Assembly: GCF_032854445.1 (NCBI RefSeq)
Contig: NC_088306.1
Location: 11,031,386 to 11,095,385 of the forward strand
Reading direction: 5' to 3'
DNA: 64,000 nt
Source of the DNA: Liolophura sinensis
Lineage: Eukaryota > Mollusca > Polyplacophora > Chitonida > Chitonidae
Below, one piece after another: positions 1 to 13,356 of the stretch (the stretch's first letter is position 1; every line of letters starts with the position of its first letter). The translations under genes and the position numbers were made by a program. Below the pieces are notes generated by a model that was not told the origin of the DNA, made no database searches, and saw nothing but the letters and a program-made list of their open reading frames with translations.

Positions 1-487
1 ACGAAGCACACTACACTAGTGGCGACATAGTACATGAAACTATGTATACAGATATGCGCACCATGGCCCAGTTGTTCGAAAGTTAGCGAAAACTGGTATT
101 AAGTCAATTTAATAATTATGATTTTTAGACAAATTCAGCAACAAAGTCTAAAGAATAACAGCAGCAAACTTAGTTCATATTTAATATACTGCTATGCAAT
201 TATTTTTGGGCTAAGCGGAAAATTGAGGACTTGGTTTAAAGTTAAATATGGTATTAAGTCTTCAACCAGTTTTGAACAACTGGGACCATATTAGAGGACA
301 TCAAGTGGACGTCACACACGTCTACAACCGTTCATTATCAGCAAGGCTCCACACACAATAAGAGAGGTACATGTAGTCTACAAATTTTCTCTGCAAGAAA
401 GGGATCGAACCCACACCTGTTTTTTCATTTGATGTTTTATGCGAAAACGTCCGGGAGTATTTAGAGAAAATATTTTATATTTATATA

Positions 488-575
488 TATGGAGGAAGGA
501 AACCGGGCAGAGCCCAGGGAAACCCACGAACAGGATGCTTGCAGCCCTTCCCACCTACGGCCAGAGACATCCGGG
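488..575 (-). repeat. SINE core relic in intron 1 of MFS gene 1
   Basis: An inverted fragment of the SINE core (GGAAACCGGGCAGAGCCC followed by GGGAAACCCACGA) lies just downstream of exon 1. The same relic sits at the same place in gene 2 (11985-12062) and gene 4 (32745-32825), so the insertion predates duplication of these genes. Gene 3 lacks it. Confidence 0.6.
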
Positions 576-617
576 ATTAAACGGCTTGCAGATTAGCGTG
601 GCGTGTTACGTATATAC

Positions 618-756
618 CTTGAACCTGTGTCAGGTTGAACGTCTCTTTCAGAGGAATGGCATACACGTTAAATGCCATATCTATGCCATTGATGGCCGAT
701 GATAAAATGCTGAATGTCAGGCTAAGAAAGGTCAGCACTTGTGCCCGGGAAGGCAT
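618..756 (-). CDS. MFS transporter gene 1, coding exon 1 only (rest beyond left edge)
   Basis: This 139-bp exon encodes the first 46 residues and the first base of codon 47: the start Met at 756, a first membrane helix, and the family motif SAINGIDMAFNVYAIPLKE. It matches exon 1 of gene 4 almost exactly and has the same length and phase. The splice donor after 618 reads GTATAT, where genes 2 and 4 have GTATGT. The frame is intact, unlike exon 1 of gene 2. Exons 2 and 3 should lie left of position 1, so whether the whole gene is functional cannot be told. Assignment rests on the paralogues in this window. Confidence 0.75.
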
Positions 757-3700
757 CTTTCACCGCCGTAGGTGCCCTCAATACATCGCGTTCTTCTCAC
801 TGAAACGTACGTCACCATGGCCTTGTACACATAGAGTTTGACACATCTAAACAAGAGGATCGTACGGACTGGTAACCGGTGTGTAGAAAGTATGCACGCG
901 TAATGAAAACTTCTTTTTCTTCAAAGTTTCTCTTGCTTATCGGATTATTCGCGTCCAGCTTTCAGAATAACATCATTAACTCAATGTTATGATAAGTTGT
1001 ACGGCGTTGTCAAGAACAGGTGTATTCCATTGTCATTGAACAGAAAATAAAAACAGAATACGTCTTTGGATCGTATAGGCACTCTATTAATCAGTGAATA
1101 CGATAGTACATTTCAGGGTATGTACTTAAATCGCTAGCTATTTATAAATACCGGGGGCTACAAAGTTCAGTTGACGCATGTGAGGTGCAAATAAACCACT
1201 TGGAGGTCAGCAGGCATTGTATACGGTTGACCCTGTTTTTACTCTTTTATTCTATTTTTTCCATGTGTAGTTGTACGCTCAATTGAATGGCCCACGCTTT
1301 TGTTCATCTCTTCAAAACTGATTTTTATCACATGAAGATCTTCATCCATGACTGGCACTGCAGCAAGGTAGAGAGTTTCATTGCCAAATTTTATCTAACG
1401 ATCCAGTGGGGAATAACTGACACGTCATTAATAAATGTGTGAAGCCATTAGTGATTGTGATTTGTAGTGATCAATGCGATGTGTATGGTTGTGTTTGTCT
1501 TTTGTTGTGCAAACATGGTGACAGCCGCGGTTCCCTCTGTGACGTTTATGATGTACTGATTGTGACGTCGCCCTGATGACGCTACAGTACAATGTTCATT
1601 AATGTTCATTGGATCGTATAAATAGCTAAAAAAATTGTTTGTTTTTTTTTTTTTTGCCATTCGGCTCGTGTTACAAAAATCGGACATTTTCTTGTCAGCA
1701 AATAAAACATAATTTGCCTCCTTTGTTACTGTGAAATGTCAAGGTATTTATTGTGCGCCACACATGTTACTATAAAACCAGCTTGATATTTGTTTAATAT
1801 TGATATTTGCTATTAAAATAAAAAAATTTTTGTCATATAAATATCTAAACTATTTCTTTCTTGAACTCGAATTACCAGCAAAATGTACCATCCGTTTACA
1901 GTGATTTGTTCTAAAATTCAAAAAGCAAACATTCTTATAAATCAGTAGTCCTTAAAATATGTTTTGAATACTTAACCAGTAGATAAGTGGACTTTACGTC
2001 AACGTTTCTCAGTTACATAGGCCCTATTATTATTCACTCTCAGGGACCCCACAGGGTGGAAGCGCAGGAGTTCGTGAAGCTAGTGCGCCCGTTTTGTTTA
2101 AAGGATATAGAAATACTGTATAGGAACGCGGGTTCTATTGCCATTTTTAAGCTATATTTACAATGATGTTTTTTTTTTTTTTTTTTTTTTTAGTTTTTTG
2201 AGCTTTGGGATGGGGGTCTCTGGGGGAGGGGGAAGGGGTTAAGGGGTATTTTTTAAATAAAATTCAGATCAGTTTCAAGCAGTTTTACACTTTATTTACG
2301 TTGCATTTACACACTGTATGATATACTGCATTATAGGAGGACTACAGCATCGAGAGTAAAACCAGAGCAGTAACGACAGTCTGGAAGCGGCACGTTAAAC
2401 ATCCTGATATTGGCATCAGAAATACCGTCGTGATATCACCAAAATCATGTTGAAAGCGATGTTAAACCTGAAGCAAAAAACCATATACTGAAAGCCAGTA
2501 CTTGTTAATGTCTCTGTACTAGTCTTATCTACAAAACTTTCCTTCCCTGTGTTAGGCCGCATGCATGCTTGACCGCCTACGTGTATCGGTCAAATTGTGC
2601 AGAACTAACCAACTGTAAATAATAAATTTTGGTTGGAGGTGCAGTGTGAGTATATAGTACCTTCTGGTGTCATTTTCCTCAACAGCTTTAGTGTAGAAAG
2701 TCAGTGAACCATATGCGTGACGAAGTAGTAATCTCACATGCGATGGCCCTGTATTCCTGTACGTGATTCTGATGATGACAAGTGGATAAAGTGGATTTTT
2801 TCAGTAACAAAGTAATCCCTATTAACGATATTACTTATACCTATACGAGCTCAGAAGAAAGCAGGAGAAAAGAACATTTGGAAATATTTTTGCATTACCG
2901 GTATTTGAGACCACAATTTAATATATATCATCTTTGTTAAATAATGCTCTCAATAAGCAGGTGATACACATGTAATAAAGTTATTTGAAAGTAACTTTGT
3001 TGTTTATAACCAAACATTTACCTTTAATGAAAATGATAGTAATGTTTATGATTATATTAAAATATAAATATTATCAAAATCTGGGTTGAACTCATTTGTT
3101 CCCTGAAAAGACAAAATATTAGTGCAAATATATTTACTAAACAAATGCTATACATCCTTATCTATAGCTTTATTAAACAAAGTACCAAAAGGTGGTCCCA
3201 AGTACCCACCATACAACTTTTTAAGTGTCTTTCCTCTTTAGAAAAGAATGGGGAAAAAAAACCTTTGAAAACTATATTTACAATTAACTTTCCGCACTCT
3301 TTTATCTGAATTTTATGTAGCTTTTTTCCACCTTTAAGATTTGACACCATATTTAACTTGAAGCCAAGTGTAATACCAGGTTTAACTTTCAGCCAAGTGT
3401 AATACCAGGTTTAACTTGAAGCCTAGTCTAATACCAGGTTTTTTTCACATTTTGTATTTGGTCGTTTTTATTGAAAGTTGGTTTGGGAAATTAGTTTTGC
3501 GATTATTGACCAGGAACGTTCATTTTGGTCGACAGATGACATACAGCAGTCTGTTGTGACCTTTAGAGTTTATGTTTCATGGAAAAGGAGCTTTCGATTT
3601 ATTGGGTTTAAACATGTTCTTGCGTCGAAATTGCTGTAAAGCTATCGCCACGTTCATTCACTCGCTCATTTCTGCTAGGCTTATTCATGCGGGGTCTTGG

Positions 3701-6700
3701 TATAGCAATAAACTCCGTTATCAATCACCTTTGTAGGGTAAGAGTATGAGATGTTACGATTTAATGTTGAACGTATAAACATGTAAGCGATTGTCCACAA
3801 GAAATCACTACATGTACTGTTAACTTCCAAATACCACTTAAAGATTGAAGTGGAATTCGTGATGACGTAACAAGGGCATACTCGGTAGTTAAAACGTGGC
3901 TATGTGTAAAAAGCAGCGAAATAAGTCCATTTGTTGAGTAGTTCGACGAATTAGTACTGGATACTTGCAGTGTCCTCCGGCAGGTGGCAATATAAGTGTG
4001 CCGGCATCAGTTGCCCTGCTACATTTATAACACAGTCTGTTATGATGAGATCCAAATAATGTCAAAAGTTATATTAAACTCCAAACAAACCAGTATCATG
4101 ACCATGTTAGCTGCACAGTGTTAAAACGGAGAGCTAATGAAAGGTGCTAAATCCAAAAACGTAGAGTTAAAATGAATTATAGCACATAGTAGTTGCCGGT
4201 CACAATTTCCACAATGTAACACTATCTAGCATCATGAGGTCCGGAAGTTGTGTTAAACTCTAAATAAACAATTAAATGAGTTGATGAACACTTAAAGTGA
4301 TTAATACTAACGGAACTTCAGGCAATTGAAAATAACAATAGATATTTTCAGGAAATCATACCTGCATGTGCTGAAGGCAGGGCGGCTGTCAAATATGGCG
4401 TGTAATATACGAAAAGGCTAGGTGGCATCTTGTCTTTATGCAGGTACATGTCGCCTACTACTGTATATTATACACAGTATACCTTCAAATACAGCTTTCT
4501 CGAACTATTGAAATGTCAGATATGCGACTTCTCAGTTGTTGTTTTTTTTCGGATTGTCTGTGCGTTTGAAGTATACTAAGCTTATTGGTGGATTAACACG
4601 TTTTTGATACCTTGATATGCTACAAGCATTTAATCTCACTCAACCACACGTTATTTCATCATGTATGGTTGTATATTTACGTCGACTATATCCAAGAATG
4701 CACAACTTTTACAAAGGCGGTCAAGCCCATGGAAGGGGTAAACAGAACATTCCTCGCTTAGAAAAGGAAACGCCCAGGCCTGAAGCACCAGACTGAGGTT
4801 TGTATCAGAAGTTCAACTGAACAATACAGCCTGTACTACATAACATGTAAGGTTGATCCCAAAGTGACATCTGTTAACACAAGCGATTACACAATGCACT
4901 CACGCGCATTTTTACACGCATTCACAGGACAAGATCTTCAGCTTTGCCCGCCCATCACGTAAAGACATATCTGATTTCACAAATATGACTTACGATAGAT
5001 TTGATCCATTGGTTGAAGATCGAATATCCTAGGTACATCAGGTAAGGCAAGCGTTATTAAGGCAATATTCTAACCTTTAGTCACGTAGCTCGGTAAAAGT
5101 CCTTTACAAACCACGTAATGCGTGATAGCTATACAACTACACGTCTTTCAGTCGTGAAACCAAAGCAAATTGAATCATAACTGGTTATCTTCAGTCCCTC
5201 AGAGATTTACTTAGTATTAAATATTTTTTTTTCTGTAAACTCTTGTGTGGGAAGTGCCCGTTTGAAAGGTTTCATCTGAGCTGGCCCTTTGTAAACCGGG
5301 GTGTGCCTGCTTTTGTAAAGCTACACATGTGTGAAGTTTGACTCCGGTAACGCCGCCACTCATTTTTCGAAGGTTTAACTTATAGCGAAGAAGACTGCCC
5401 ACCTACATTAACGGTTTATTGTGCTCTAGTGCACTTCCCATAGAGACAGGTCGTTCGCAAAATCAAAACAGAAATGAACGTTTACTAGCAGTGTCGGCGA
5501 CGAGTCTCTTAGTGGAATGTCCATAGTTAAAAAAACTAAGATTACGTTTTATCCCGAAACATGTTTGGCTAAAACTGACTGTATATAAAGTGAGAAATAT
5601 TTTGTCAAGCCATTTACAGCGAAAAACTAAGCAAAGAAGAAAATTTATTGTTGATCAAATAGCCATTTACTTTTGTTGATTATCCACATGTATCACATTT
5701 TTTCTTTTTTCTACCATCTTATTTCTTCTAAGCCAAGGACCAAGCGTGGTGGGATGAATTGAACCATCAGAAGTGGTTCCAGAGTGAATGAATAAATTGA
5801 ACTGGAGCCCTACCTTGCTTTGAGGAGAAGTCCAGCTGATGGCTAATCCCTCGAGTTAATTTTCATCCAGCTTCCAGACTGTCTGGTTTCGGAACCATTA
5901 AAAAGTGGTGTAAAGGGATAACGTGAGTGAATTCTGATTGGATTTATTCGCTTTCTCAACGTAAACTTGTTTATGTTGGTGTACAAGAAAACGTTTCTGC
6001 GCATGTCATGCCTAGCAGAGCCACCGGGAGTTATTAGAGCTCCCATATCAGATTTCAATGAAGGGGAGTAAACCGTACAATTTGGGGTGTTACTATAAAT
6101 ATATTTTGAGATTATTCTCGCTGTGACGGACCCATTGCGATCATCCATCCACGGCACTGAAAGCCATGCTGTCCTGAAAGTAGTTCTGCTCCGGCTCTGC
6201 ATTAATAGCGATGTGCATCTGCGTGGACAGCGATTAATGCTTCTCTCCGATACATAGGTAAAGGTTTGTTGGTCGCATCAGTATGAACGGCATTGCTCAA
6301 TGGGAAGTTAGAAAGACAGTTTCATATTTACCACTACAGACTGAATCGTGTACCAGTCATTGCTGCTTACATATGTTACCTTCATGAGGAATTAAACACT
6401 GTATAAAATATCAATCTGCATTATTGAACTTCCTCAGACGGCCAGTTTGTCCATGAGCATACATTACAATGTAATTTAGGACTACACTGATAAAATATTT
6501 GGTATAGCACAAGTTTGAAGTACACACATTGAATGGGAGAAATCTATCCGTCGTAAGTAACGCGATTTTGTAAGGTACAGGATTTTAAATACATAATGAG
6601 ATACATTTCTAGGCAACTGTACAATGTCAGTTTTCAGCAATTCAGACCAGGATCTAAAAAGGATGTGTACAGAAACGTGCAGCTAAATATTGCTTTCTAA

Positions 6701-8740
6701 AAACCGTGGAAATCTACATTTCAGAGAACACTAACAATGTTCATGTTCAACGTTATTGCATTCGACACATACATATAATTAAAGACGCCCAGCACAAAGA
6801 GTAAGGCCAGAACAGCGACGACGGTGTCATAGCCGGTAAATCGTCATATGTAACCGGTAAAATACAGCCTCTTATTAGTTTACCTCAATCAGGGTTTTAT
6901 TCTAACTGTTCATGTAAATGTATAAAGAAAAGAAATTTACACGCCTCTAGCACCATGGCTTAAGCAGAATTAGGTGAAAAAAATGTGCGGTGATGTTATT
7001 TGCAATTTATTGAACGTCACTGTTTCAGAATTTTAATATTTTAATATATAACTAAAACACACACAATAGTTTATTGTATTTTACAGATAGAGAGACAAGA
7101 ACACTGCAAATACTTTACAAAGCACATTGGCTGAGAAAAATTATAAACGAATCTGTACGTCGAAACGTCGTTTACCAGCCGTCAGCCAAAATGGCCGTTC
7201 CGGATCAAAAATCGCAAGGCCAATTCCCAAACATAACACTAACAACCAAAGAACGAAGAAAGTATCTAAAATTGGACAAGATCATGCGGCGACTAATTAA
7301 GTTACCGGTTGTAATTTCAGATTTACTTATTTTCAAGTTTACTACCAAATGACAGACGATTATTTACAGAAAACTACAATGTGGTGCAAAATATCAGATA
7401 CTTTTGCTGTCACAATGCATCATTTGTCCCCACCGCATGAAAATATCCTGACGGCAGAGTTCCAAGAACTGTATAACATGTAACATCTTGGGGATTCCAG
7501 AAGTATACATGTGGGGCGGATTTGAAGTCAGTTCCTTGCAGGTTTGGAGGTCAGGAGCCATCAAACGTTTTAAGACTTAAGACAGAAATTCAAACACACC
7601 TACCAAAAATTAAAATGTTTTCCTTCAGCAAGTTTAAAATTTGTACACTGATTCGTTTTCTGCAGAAATATGTACAAACCACAATTTCACTTCTTTTCTG
7701 CTCTGAGACTGGCATTTCAAGAACTTAAAAGTCCTAAGTTGCTTAATAAATACAAGCCCTGGGCTAACAGTGTTCAGCTCAATGCACCATAAGTTGTAGA
7801 TTTATCGATAGTAGTGTATGCTACTCTAATTTCATTGAAAACAAATGCCGAGTATTGCCGTGTGTCTGTATAGTGGGAGATGTGTGCAGTTTGTTGTGAC
7901 GAATTTTCGTGTTCTCGGAGTGCCTAGGTTATTTAGACGACGATTTCCTGCTCGATTTACCCTGTTTACGGAAAGCGTTTGTGGAAACTTTTCGTATTTT
8001 ACTGTTAGAAAGTAAAAACACAAGTGAACACCTCGGTCGTCAGTTCCGCGTGCCCCTGATGCAGGCGTGAATGTGTGAAGTAAATGTTAATGCAAATATT
8101 ATCCAGAACCAAACGAGCCCAACACAGATGTCGCCCCTATCCGAGCCATCTGGATCTTGTGAGATTATTGTCACGGTTTACGTTCGTTAAATGCCTAACA
8201 AAAAATGCACTGGTTATAACTGTAATTAGACGAAAAGACCTGGTTTTCAGGTAGGAGTGAAAAGTGACATAATATGTACGTGAGTTGTCGCAGTAACTTG
8301 ACAACAACAACATCACGGGTAAAAGCCCGTTCTCACGATGCGCTTTAGAGTACCAACTACCAGTCTAGCAATTGACTTGCAGTGTTGGAAACAATTCGCA
8401 TGTAACATGATCGCACGCGACATGTCTCGGATATCGTGTTTCCTCGTTTCATTTTCGTTTGTAGGGTCTAGCGTTTTTGTTAGCACGTTTGTTCGTGATG
8501 AGTTGTTTACTGTAATTTGCATAATGTATAATTTTATAGTATATCTTTATAAATATCATAAGAAATTAATTGCTTGATTTCAGTGAGCGGAACACTATTC
8601 GCATTTTCCCGGTACAGGAATAGTTGCGGATTGTAATCCACCAAGATGAAGTTCGACGAGTTACGGGGAGAAACGGCGTCCAATGTGTCGGATCGACAAT
8701 GAACCACATTTACCGCATCTTCACAAACGCATTAAATCTT
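757..8740. repeat. Duplicated intergenic spacer, copy A (upstream of gene 1, downstream of gene 2)
   Basis: This 8-kb stretch has no supportable gene. It is collinear with spacer copy B (12252-18410) and, from about 3847 onward, with copy C (24330-28660). Against B and C it lacks about 450 bp at roughly 8235 (present at 17345-17780). It also lacks the last part of the spacer next to the neighbouring gene, at about 8740, where gene 4 keeps its poly(A) signal. It contains poly-T runs (about 2167-2192), a short tandem repeat and an open frame at 5843-6202 that is not kept intact in copy B. Confidence 0.8.
3353..3442. repeat. Tandem repeat, about 33-bp unit, nearly 3 copies
   Basis: The unit TTTAACTTGAAGCCAAGTG followed by TAATACCAGG repeats almost three times with small changes. 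The matching part of spacer copy B is lost in the N gap. Confidence 0.75.
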
Positions 8741-10027
8741 CCCTCCGCCCACGCTGTTGTGTTCATCGTCTGGGGAGGGAATCGTCCATGTTGTATTACT
8801 CCTTTCTCCTTGTCGGAATACATGTCACACGGACACAGATAAATGTCTGAGTGCATGCAACTAGAAGTGTTAATATTAGCATCAAGAAAAACGACCAGAA
8901 GAAGCAATCTTTCCCCACGCAAAACAAGCCTGAAGAGCCCAGATTGTCACTGTTAATATCGTAAAAATAACCAATTAACAGCTGTATGATTTGCTGTATG
9001 GCCGCAACAGCGGCGTAAAACAACGCAGTTAAGACTCCAATCTTGGACCGTCCAAAATGGACAGCAAATAGAGACACGTAAATAGACATGCCGGTTCCTT
9101 GACCGACGCCAACACATAGGATGACCAGATACACGGAGTAGGCGTTGAACCAAACCATGCCTGTTAGCATAGCTGCTGAGAAAGTCAAGTAACCCACGAA
9201 TAATAAAACGAATCCGCAAAGCTCTGAAGAGAAATGATCAAAGACGAAACCAAAGGTTAAACGTGTCAGGAATATCACAACAGATATCAAATACACGCTG
9301 ACAAGAGAATGTCTCATGTTCACGGAGACCGCTATTGCAGTGATGTTGTTAAGGCTGGCGAATGAACATGCGTAGAAAACCACAGAAGGCCAAAACGTCG
9401 TGTGGAAAAAAACTGGAACGTAGCAAATCGTTGAGGGTCACTTCTGGATCTTCCTGGGTACAAGAGCCAGGATCTTTAAGCAGCCCATTTCGGTCTTCCT
9501 CTTTTCCGTTCAAGCACACCTCGTCATCAGCTTGCTGTTTGTGCTCGGTGAGTCTCCAGTAAAGAAGTAAATAACAAACGCTGAAGGCAATGGCACTGGC
9601 CAAGGCCAGGGTGAGAAAAAATCCAGGCAAATTATTGGAGAAGAACAGATCAATGATTCCAGCGAAAACAATCTTTCCAAAACTGGTAGCACCAACCAGT
9701 AGTCCAATGATCTTCCCAGTATGTGTTCTTGGATATAGCTCAACATTTAGACGGAATATGACAATGCACGCCATGCAGTTAGTCGTCGCTGCAAGAAAGG
9801 AATATTTCATTATTCAAACAATACTGCATAAAGACGGGGACAATGCTTGGAATGAAGGTTACCTTCGAAAATAAAAGTTCACAGTTTGGAAACGATTTCA
9901 AAACAGTACAAGTACAAATCAATAGTCCAGGAAATTTCAGACGGACGACGTTAAGAACAGAGCTATCGACAGAAGTCGACAATACGGTTCAAATAGATAG
10001 CTGCTCTCAATCTGTATTGTTTGAATG

Positions 10028-10215
10028 CCTCGGTGGTCTGATGGAGCGACTGCTTCGAAGTCGGGGGACCTGGGATCAAAGTCGGGCCAGGTCATAACAA
10101 AAGACTTTTTACTACCTTCTTGGTGCTCATCAGGGAGGGATTAGGTCCAGTGTCAGTATAAAGTGACTGGATGGTATCTTCGGCATGATACTTCAGTGAC
10201 GCCAGCACTTAAGCG
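10028..10215 (+). repeat. tRNA-headed SINE fragment in intron 2 of gene 2
   Basis: The head reads CCTCGGTGGTCTGATGGAGC and the core AAGACTTTTTACTACCTTCT. The orthologous element in gene 4 (30169-30500) continues to a CGACGTAAAACCCC tail, but this copy is cut at 10215 and resumes about 620 bp further along the gene 4 sequence. The SINE predates the duplication. Confidence 0.6.
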
Positions 10216-11224
10216 GCATCACAACATCCGACATCACTGGAAACTGTTGACTGCTTTTCTTTAAATGAACCCGTCCTAACTTCGTATATTATTAGTTATT
10301 TAGTGGTTTGTGTCGATCGTTGTTTTGGGAATTCACCCAAAACGTCCATTTTGATTGAAACCTGGCATACTTATGTCCGTGACGACTACATACTGAAGAA
10401 CTTTTGACTTCTATGATGGTATGGTGTCACTTTAATACGTGGAGAAATCCGGAATGTTCAGAGTTAACCATTGACCCATGACACTTTACTGAACAACAAG
10501 GGAAGAGGAATCTCAAAGTGAACAGGTCTTTATTAAAATTCGGCCTTTCAGTTGGAGACATCGTTCAGATATGACGCCTAAAAATTGCAATCAACGTTAA
10601 ATCCTTTGTTAATCAAAGAATGAACTAACACATGGGTTATTTCTGAAAGGAATACTGCTATACTTACATAAGGACAGCTGAGTCAAGTAAATCAGAAGTG
10701 GTCTGTAGTGGGTGAAAGTGTTATGGAATGTTAAGGAGGGAAAATATCAGACTGGACACCGGCATCCCGATCCAGGTGAGGAGGAAAGGTGGCCTTATAC
10801 CCGAGAGTGGCGGTCAGAAGTGTCTCCAGAAAACACAAAGCCACTCCCTATGGATCCCATGGATGCTGCAATTTCAACTGGAACAAAAACATGTTCATTT
10901 GTTGATAAATTGTAAAAACTTAGCTGCGACTATAAAGAAGGCGGTTGGTTTAGTAACATTTTAAGCATTGTGTATTTTAATATGGGTAATTCACTAACGA
11001 GGGTCCTGCGTGCAAGTCAACAGGAAATCATATACCAGATTGTTGCAGGTATAGCGAATTTTTTTATGGCACCACATAGAATTGGAATATTCAAAACTTC
11101 AAAATGTTAAATATCAGTGTAACGTTTTTGTAATTTTTGACTGGTTGTTTTGCTGTAAACTTGCTGCTACGCCAGCTTTTTCAATTTATCGGTAGATAAA
11201 TTGACCTTTTGTGGCTGTTTAAAT

Positions 11225-11405
11225 CCATACCATGTAGTGTGGCCAGATTTATGAATGCAGGAAACCGCAGAGCCCGGAATAAACCAGTGGCCACTGGTAT
11301 CGTTCTGGTTAACTCTTCCTCGTGCAATGATGCTGGTGAAAGGCAACTGGATACACTGCCACACAAGAGAGTGAACGAGTGCTTGGGGTTTAACGTTGTA
11401 CACAA
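11225..11405 (-). repeat. Composite SINE relic in intron 1 of gene 2
   Basis: Read on the minus strand, a tail-like segment (ACGTTAAACCCCAAGCACTC) is followed by a degenerate SINE core resembling CCGGGCTCTGCGGTTTCC. The same relic is in gene 4 at 31985-32155. It is too decayed to assign an insertion boundary. Confidence 0.4.
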
Positions 11406-11984
11406 GAGAGAACTGTCCAGAGGACTATTCTCTGCAAAATATATTTAATGTATTCGAGAGTTGCGTACAGTCGTAGTGTTTCGGACTTTAAGCACACGAA
11501 GCACACTACACCAGTGGCGACATAGTACATGAAACTATGTATACAGATATGCGCACCATGGCCCAATTGTTGAAAGTTAGCGAAAACTGGTATTAAGTCA
11601 ATTTTAATAATTAAGATTTTTAGACAAATTCAGCAACAAAGTCTAAAGAATAACAGCAGCAAACTTAGTTCATATTTAATATACTGCTATGCAATTATTT
11701 TTGGGCTAAGCAGAAAAATTGAGGACTTGGTTTAAAGTTAAAATATGGTATTAAGTCTTCAACCAGTTTTGAACAACTGGGACCATATTAGAGGACATCA
11801 AGTGGACGTCACACACGTCTACGACAGTTCATTATCAGCAAGGCTCCACACACAATAAGAGAGGTACATGTAGTCTACAAATTTCTCTGCAAGACGGGGA
11901 TCGAACCCACACCTGTTTTTTCATTTGATGTTTTATGCGAAAACGTCCGGGAGTATTTAGAGAAAATATTTTATATTTATATAT

Positions 11985-12062
11985 ATGGAGGAAGGAAACC
12001 GGGCAGAGCCCAGGGAAACCCACGACCAGGATGCTTGCAGCCCTTCCCACCTACGGCCAGAG
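11985..12062 (-). repeat. SINE core relic in intron 1 of gene 2
   Basis: Same inverted core fragment as at 488-575 and 32745-32825, at the same distance from exon 1. Confidence 0.6.
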
Positions 12063-13156
12063 ACGTTCGGGATTAAACGGCTTGCAGATTAGCGTGGCGT
12101 GTTACGTACATACCTTGAACCTGTGTCAGGTTGAACGTCTCTTTCAAAGGAATGGCATACACGTTAAATGCCATATCTATGCCGTTGATGGTCGATGATA
12201 AAATGCTGAATGTCAGGCTAAGAAAGGTCAGCACTCTGTCCGGGAAGGCATCTTTCACCGCCGTAGGTGCCCTCAATACATTGCGTTCTTCTCACTGAAA
12301 CGATACGTCACCATGGCCTTGTACACTCTTCCATAGAGTTTGACACATCTAAACGAGAGGATCGTACGGACTGGTACCGGTGTGTAGATAGTATGCACGC
12401 GTAATGAAAACTTCTTTTTCTTCAAAGTTTCTCTTGCTTATCGGGTTATTCGCGTCCAGCTTTCAGGAATAACATCATTAACTCAATGTTATGATAAAGT
12501 TGTACGGCGTTGTCAAGAACAGGTGTATTCCATTGTCATTGAACAGAAAATAAAAACAGAATACGTCTTTGGATCGTATAGGCACTCTATTAATCAGTGA
12601 ATACGATAGTACATTTCAGGGTAGGTACTTAAATCGCTAGCTATTTATAATACCGGGGGCTACAAAGTTCAGTGGACGCATGTGAGCTGCAAATAAACCA
12701 CTTGGAGGTCAGCAGGCATTGTATACGGTTGACCCTGTTTTACTCTTTTATTCTATTTTTTCCATGTGTAGTTGTACGCTCAATTGATTGCCCACGCTTT
12801 TGTTCATCTTTTCAAAACTGATTTTTATCACATGAAGATCTTCATCCATGACTGGCACTGCACCAAGGGTAGAGAGTTTCATTGCCAAATTTTATCTAAC
12901 GATCAGTGGGTAATAACTGACACGTCATTAATAAATGTGTGAAGCCATTAGTGATTGTGATTTGTAGTGATCAATGCGATGTGTATGGTTGTGTTTGTCT
13001 TTTGTTGTGCAAACATGGTGACAGCCGCAGTTCCCTCTGTGACGTTTATGGTCTGCTCACTGTGACGTCGCCCTGATGACGCTACAGTACAATGTTCATT
13101 AATGTTCATTGGATCGTATAAATAGCCAAAAAAATTGTTGTTTTTTTTTTTTTTTG

Positions 13157-13356
13157 NNNNNNNNNNNNNNNNNNNNNNNNNNNNNNNNNNNNNNNNNNNN
13201 NNNNNNNNNNNNNNNNNNNNNNNNNNNNNNNNNNNNNNNNNNNNNNNNNNNNNNNNNNNNNNNNNNNNNNNNNNNNNNNNNNNNNNNNNNNNNNNNNNNN
13301 NNNNNNNNNNNNNNNNNNNNNNNNNNNNNNNNNNNNNNNNNNNNNNNNNNNNNNNN
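13157..13356. other. Assembly gap, 200 N
   Basis: The gap starts at the end of a poly-T run. Flanks match copy A at 1656 on the left and 4123 on the right, so collinearity predicts about 2.47 kb of missing spacer rather than 200 bp. Open frames spanning the gap are artefacts. Confidence 0.95.

Larger units (their letters stand above)
8796..12251 (-). pseudogene. MFS transporter gene 2, broken by single-base indels in every exon
   Basis: The gene is collinear with intact gene 4: exon 1 at 12114-12251 (138 bp, one base short), exon 2 at 10668-10877 (210 bp, three separate one-base insertions) and exon 3 from 9788 to 8796. Splice sites are kept. In exon 1 the missing base brings a stop at codon 8. 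In exon 2 the frame stops after the first half. In exon 3 a run of seven A's at 9406-9412, where gene 4 has six, shifts the frame. The C-terminus is also cut about a dozen codons early by a TAC to TAA change. The poly(A)-signal region downstream of gene 4 is deleted here. It is either a young pseudogene or a poorly polished stretch of assembly; the indels are mostly in homopolymers, so both remain open. Confidence 0.75.

Noticed and set aside
439..702. Open frame repeated at 11935-12198 and 32696-32959
   Set aside because: Antisense shadow over exon 1 and intron 1 of the MFS genes; repeats only because the segment is duplicated.
5843..6202. 119-aa open frame in spacer copy A
   Set aside because: Shortened in copy B, absent from copy C, and no recognisable domain or splice context.
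12073..12276. Alternative upstream start rescuing exon 1 of gene 2
   Set aside because: The frame that reaches the membrane helix has no ATG upstream, only TTG, and does not match the starts of genes 1, 3 and 4.
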